Both the position numbers and the translations under genes were made by a program. A stretch of 32,250 nt of DNA, taken from Sulfuricurvum sp. Its GTDB lineage: Bacteria > Campylobacterota > Campylobacteria > Campylobacterales > Sulfurimonadaceae. The stretch covers positions 1 through 32,250 of the forward strand of contig JAUYSQ010000080.1 of the NCBI GenBank assembly GCA_030696285.1, in the 5' to 3' direction. The notes beneath the pieces were generated by a model that ran no database searches, was not told the DNA's origin, and saw only the letters and a list, made by a program, of their open reading frames with translations. Shown here piece by piece: positions 30,760-32,250 of this stretch; positions within the stretch are counted from its first letter, which is position 1, and each line of letters begins with the position of its first letter.

Positions 30760-31041
30760 ATGGCAGATATTACTGATATCAAATCGATCCTATATACAGA
30801 GAAGACTTTGGGTCTTCAAGAAGAGGGCGTAATCGTAGTTCAGACGTCAACACGTATGACTAAGAACGGTCTCAAAGAGGTGTTTAGAGAGTATTTCGGA
30901 ATTGTTCCTTCGAGAGTTAACTCACTAAACCAAGACGGAAAAGTAAAACGTTTCCGTGGTCTTACTGGTAAGCAAAATGACTTTAAAAAGTTTTATGTGA
31001 AATTGCCAGAAGGCGCACAAATCGATAGTTTGGCGGTGTAA
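30760..31041 (+). CDS. rplW: Ribosomal protein L23
   Basis: 93 residues. 50S protein at the tunnel exit, docking site for trigger factor and [32 protein letters not shown] and [20 protein letters not shown] are typical. One base after rplD and two before rplB, within the S10 operon. Confidence 0.97.
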   Translation: MADITDIKSILYTEKTLGLQEEGVIVVQTSTRMTKNGLKEVFREYFGIVPSRVNSLNQDGKVKRFRGLTGKQNDFKKFYVKLPEGAQIDSLAV

Positions 31042-31043
31042 TT

Positions 31044-31883
31044 ATGGCAATCAAAACATATAAACCAACCACTCCTAGCCGACGTTTTATGACGAATGTT
31101 GATAACTCGGATATTACAGCAAAAGCGTCTGTAAGATCATTGTTGACTAAACTTCCAGCACACGCAGGTCGTAATAGCAATGGACGTATCACATCACGTC
31201 ATAAAGAAGCGGGAGCTAAAAAGCTTTACCGAATCATCGATTTCAAACGTAACAAACTTGGTGTTCCAGGTACAGTAGCCGCGATCGAATACGATCCATA
31301 CCGTAACTGTCGTATCGCTCTTATCAACTATGCTGATGGTGAAAAACGTTATGTTCTTCAACCAAAAGGGTTGAACGTAGGTGATGTAATCACTTCAGCG
31401 GAGAGCGGTTTGGATATCAAAGTGGGTAACGCTATGAAATTGATGAACATCCCTGTGGGTACTACCATTCATAACGTTGAGCTAAAACCGGGCAAAGGCG
31501 GACAAATCGTTCGTTCAGCAGGAACATCGGCTCAAATCATGGGTCGTGAGGGAAAATACGTATCACTACGTCTTCCGTCAAGCGAAATGCGTTATGTTTT
31601 GGGTGAATGTATGGCAACCGTTGGGACAGTAGGTAACGAAGAGTATATCAATATCGTTATCGGTAAAGCTGGTCGTTCACGTCATATGGGTATCCGTCCT
31701 CAGACTCGTGGTTCTGCGATGAACCCTATCGACCACCCGCATGGTGGTGGTGAAGGTAAAACGAATTCAGGACGTCACCCGGTTACTCCATGGGGTAAAC
31801 CGACTAAAGGTGCTAAAACACGTAAGAAGAAAGCAAGTGATAGACTTATTATTACTCGCCGTAAATCAAATCCGAAGAGGTAG
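31044..31883 (+). CDS. rplB: Ribosomal protein L2
   Basis: 279 residues, essential for subunit joining and near the peptidyl transferase centre. [14 protein letters not shown] start, [16 protein letters not shown], and the C-terminal [15 protein letters not shown] with its functionally important His are present, as is the basic tail ([16 protein letters not shown]). Length matches the family. Confidence 0.98.
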   Translation: MAIKTYKPTTPSRRFMTNVDNSDITAKASVRSLLTKLPAHAGRNSNGRITSRHKEAGAKKLYRIIDFKRNKLGVPGTVAAIEYDPYRNCRIALINYADGEKRYVLQPKGLNVGDVITSAESGLDIKVGNAMKLMNIPVGTTIHNVELKPGKGGQIVRSAGTSAQIMGREGKYVSLRLPSSEMRYVLGECMATVGTVGNEEYINIVIGKAGRSRHMGIRPQTRGSAMNPIDHPHGGGEGKTNSGRHPVTPWGKPTKGAKTRKKKASDRLIITRRKSNPKR

Positions 31884-31886
31884 AGT

Positions 31887-32168
31887 ATGGCTAGATCAGT
31901 AAAAAAAGGACCATTCGTTGATGGACACCTTATGAAAAAAGTGATTGCTGCCAAAGAGACGAAAAGCAACAAGCCTATCAAAACATGGTCACGCCGTAGC
32001 ATGATCTTGCCAGATATGATCGGCTTGACGTTTACCGTCCATAATGGCCGTCAGTTTATACCTGTTTTCGTCACTGAAAACCACGTTGGGTATAAGCTTG
32101 GTGAATTTGCACCAACACGTACGTTTAAGGGCCATAAAGGTTCTGTACAAAAGAAAATCGGGAAATAA
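31887..32168 (+). CDS. rpsS: Ribosomal protein S19
   Basis: 93 residues. 30S head protein near the A-site finger. [32 protein letters not shown] and [13 protein letters not shown] are typical. Three bases after rplB with AGAGGTAGAGT as the ribosome site; rplV follows after nine bases. Confidence 0.98.
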   Translation: MARSVKKGPFVDGHLMKKVIAAKETKSNKPIKTWSRRSMILPDMIGLTFTVHNGRQFIPVFVTENHVGYKLGEFAPTRTFKGHKGSVQKKIGK

Positions 32169-32177
32169 GGAAGAGAT

Positions 32178-32250
32178 ATGGCAAGAGCATTATTAAAATT
32201 CGTTCGCGTATCTCCGACTAAATCTCGTTTGATCGCTCGCGAAGTTCAAG
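32178..32250 (+). CDS. rplV: Ribosomal protein L22, 5' end (cut by window)
   Basis: The first 24 residues are visible: MARALLKFVRVSPTKSRLIA and then REVQ. This matches L22, the expected gene after rpsS. AAGGAAGAGAT precedes the ATG at 32178. The rest lies beyond the window. Confidence 0.92.
   Translation, partial: MARALLKFVRVSPTKSRLIAREVQ

Overview
The window looks like chromosomal DNA from a free-living member of the Campylobacterota (Epsilonproteobacteria), most likely a Sulfuricurvum- or Sulfurimonas-like organism. The evidence is the S10 ribosomal operon order, Maf-type flagellin modification genes, a DUF2920 domain known mainly from Campylobacter, a short biotin synthase, a sigma-28 flagellin promoter and moderate GC content. 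The genus is an inference from gene content and not a database match.

Layout. 1-812: 3' end of a sensor histidine kinase, with a tiny possible gene facing it. 963-1493: msrA. 1572-3956: two tandem OmpA-type porins on the minus strand. 4052-7873: bioB, a small metallophosphoesterase and topA, all minus strand and separated by palindromic repeats. 8186-9025: a compact flagellin with a textbook sigma-28 promoter. 9096-23541: one long minus-strand cluster of 12 genes. 23677-25062: fliD. About 25138-25247: the SRP 4.5S RNA. 25478-27107: an HDOD protein, a small hypothetical gene and rnhB. 27175-29077: a beta-barrel outer membrane protein and an AAA ATPase. 29251-32250: start of the S10 ribosomal protein operon (rpsJ, rplC, rplD, rplW, rplB, rpsS, rplV), cut by the window end.

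The centre of interest is the cluster between flagellin and the filament cap gene. In transcription order it reads legB, legC, legH, legI, legG, a hisF paralogue, a hisH paralogue, a ptmG/wbpG-type amidotransferase, legX/ptmE, legF/ptmB, a Maf protein, and a protein joining DUF2920 to a second complete Maf. Most junctions overlap by 1-8 bases, so most of it is probably one operon. Together the genes would make CMP-legionaminic acid from a nucleotide-linked GlcNAc, probably convert one N-acetyl group to an acetimidoyl (acetamidino) group with ammonia from the HisH/HisF pair, and attach the sugar to flagellin through the Maf proteins.

Most noteworthy observations: the DUF2920-Maf fusion with a plausible Ser-Asp-His triad; a biotin synthase lacking two of the four classical [2Fe-2S] ligands but with extra N-terminal cysteines; a HisF paralogue with changed catalytic and phosphate-binding residues; four dispersed palindromic elements with shared GTCAT/ATGAC ends; and an unannotated 25-residue ORF with an excellent ribosome binding site.
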